From: Saururus chinensis
Taxonomy: Eukaryota; Streptophyta; Magnoliopsida; Piperales; Saururaceae
Direction: 5' to 3'
Length of the DNA: 64,000 bases
NCBI GenBank assembly: GCA_035235625.1
Contig: CP141149.1
Span: 27,893,753 to 27,957,752, forward strand
The first letter of the stretch is position 1, and every line of letters begins with the position of its first letter. Shown here one piece after another: positions 62,146 to 64,000 of the stretch. The position numbers and the translations under genes were made by a program. Below the pieces are notes generated by a model. It saw only the letters and a program-made list of their open reading frames with translations, made no database searches and was not told the origin of the DNA.

Positions 62146-64000
62146 ATAAACCCCCTTATTACCCTTGATAGATTATGGTACACCGTTATCATCACCCTTT
62201 AAGATAAGGTTTTTCCCCTATAGACATGTCACGAAAGAAAGGACTCCCATAGAACTTACTACTAGTTGCTAGTTTCCTCCACGGCAATTAGTGTTATTTT
62301 ATACCGAAGTTCCCTCCACGACATCTACTTGTCCAATGAGACGAGCATTTTATACTGGAAAAATGCTTTAACGATGTGAAGATTCCTGCGTTAAAATATT
62401 ATTTTAACATTTTTTCACGATATGTTTATGGGCCCCATCAATGGTGGGATAGTGATTAATTAATATTCTGACATGAGACTCTTCACGTGAGAATAACATT
62501 ATTCTTTTACACAGCGGAGCGGGAGACAAGCACTCGGATGGATGGCCTGATGGTCGTATCTGATGTGTACGAGGGTCGGTGGTTCCTACGTGAATGCGTC
62601 AAATCTAGCACAATTGCATTGCCTGAACAATGAAGAGGAACCTCGAACTTTGGATTGAGCTGAATATGGTCTATTACCCTTTTAAAAAGAACTTGTTAAA
62701 AACTAAAACAGATTCAGAAAGTGGTAACACGATAGCATCGAAGCATAAACAATTTTTATTTTTGAATTGTTTATTGTTCATCCAATTCAATAGATTTGAA
62801 GCACTATTTAACATGGAAAAAAGATTTGAGACCAGATTGGCCATGCAAAGTCCATATTGGGTCTTTACATTTGGACTTTGCAAGCATCGTATCCGGACGA
62901 ATCAAAGAGGAAATTAGGATGGACATTGACCGTCATCTCAGGCACTGCAACCTAAGGAGGTGGTGGAGCCCAAACTGGAAAACATGCGTCGAGGACTCTG
63001 AAGAATCCAGCTCAAACCTCCAGCTCGAATCCCCAACTCAGTTTGGCTCTTTCGATGAGCCATTGGTCGGGTCCTCGTCACCGTGGGAATCCCGGAGGCC
63101 GGCACAAGAAAGTGGTGGATGAGAAGAGAGACTCCTACTTCTCTCTCTGGCCTGGTTCCATTTTTTTTTCTCCCCACTCCCTCCATCCACCCCAGGTTAG
63201 TCTCCTCCCGTTTCCTGCTTTCTTTCCATCATTTTGAGTAATTGCCTTCCATTTGGTCGTCTGTCTTCGTAGAGAGCAAGGGAATGCAATCATCATCAAT
63301 TACCTTTTCATGTAAAATTAAGCTTGATGCATTGTCTTTATGGTACATTCATATTGATTGTTATCTGTTTTTTGTTGTGGTCCTGATATTTTTTATAAAT
63401 TTTCTTTTAATATTTTTGCTTTGAATAGCATGGAAATATTGGTTTGAACCTCGTTGCAACTGTTAATTTTTGAGTTGGTGAGGTGGTAAACTAATGTGTG
63501 GACCTATGCCTGTTTCATTTCTTAATGATAAGAGCTCTTTGTTTAACAACAGAATAAGCTAGATTGTCTCAAAGGAGAGTTAGTTCGAACTTCAATTAGC
63601 TCAGAGCTTTGCTGGGTTGTGTTTTTTATTTTTTTAATTAATTAGCTCAAAACTGTTTGCCTTAGGAAGTATTAGCCTTTCTCAATTGTTCACAGGCGTC
63701 TTCTGTAACCTTCCTTGGCCAATCCTTGATTAGTACCCACGTTCACTGGCATATAGAAAAACTGTGTGCTATCTGTGTCTTAATATATTCTACTTTCTGT
63801 GTGGGCCCTGGATGATAACCATGCAGATTGCATAGGCCTTTTCTTTCTGTATTACCCCCTCCATGGCAGACTTTCCTATGTTATTAAAACGGGGAAAGGT
63901 GTAAATCGATCTGTATTATGAATACTAGCAAAAATGCATGTGTATTGCATATATAAATATAGATTAATTAAGAAAAAATAAAATAATTTTGAGATAAATA
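62146..64000 (+). other. Intergenic DNA with a possible leader exon of a gene beyond the window
   Basis: From about 62870 to 63195 the plus strand becomes richer in GC and reads MDIDRHLRHCNLRRWWSPNW and following residues without a recognised family. It then runs into a pyrimidine-rich stretch ending CCACCCCAG|GTTAGT, a strong donor. This could be a 5' UTR exon followed by a long intron leaving the window. The remainder (63240-64000) shows intron-like T-rich sequence and no coding. Confidence 0.3.

Overview
The window is nuclear DNA of a flowering plant. The evidence is spliced genes with GT-AG introns, a plant-only SBP-box transcription factor carrying a miR156 target site, a plant-type GH17/X8 glucanase, AT-rich intergenic DNA and abundant plant transposon families (CACTA, hAT, MULE-like, Stowaway-like, LTR). 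I cannot place it to species or family.

Three apparently intact genes lie in the left half. (1) An SPL (SBP-box) gene on the minus strand, 8550 to 5786, has four coding exons giving 462 aa, with the miR156 site in the last exon. (2) An endonuclease V gene on the plus strand, 19509 to 26491, has eight exons giving 266 aa. One of its introns is GC-AG and another holds a 2.2 kb inverted-repeat transposon. (3) A GH17 beta-1,3-glucanase with an X8 module and a hydrophobic, GPI-like tail lies on the minus strand, 29711 to 27260. It has two exons giving 481 aa and is convergent with the endonuclease V gene. The DNA around them is intergenic, with a 2.07 kb solo-LTR-like element (13524-15590, TSD TAAAC), a 2.07 kb non-autonomous hAT element (16195-18263, TSD TCTGGGTA), small foldbacks and MITEs.

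The right half is a nest of transposons. An old minus-strand LTR element without recognisable coding sequence seems to span 32924-62145 (two similar ~310 bp LTRs). Inside it, 35615-61536 looks like one giant (25.9 kb) CACTA element, with inverted CACTACAACAAAA termini, TTTGCGACAAA-type subterminal repeats and a 3 bp AAA duplication. No transposase is visible in it. Instead it carries pieces of many unrelated host genes. On the plus strand in its left part are augmin subunit 1, a PPR protein and a myosin VIII tail. On the minus strand in its right part are PTEN, CAMTA, gamma-tubulin complex GCP2, an EF-hand protein, one or two unrecognised pieces and proteasome RPN7. Most keep introns and most show stops or frameshifts, so I call them pseudogene fragments. 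Two TG...CA elements with perfect 5 bp duplications then inserted into the CACTA cargo: 38450-43624 (5.2 kb, TSD GAGAA) and 46483-48766 (2.3 kb, TSD ACTAT, same family as 13524-15590). The nesting order is LTR element, then CACTA, then solo-LTR-like elements.

Nothing suggests that the genes form a pathway. The most unusual content is the CACTA element with its gene-fragment cargo and the satellite-like palindrome arrays inside it.
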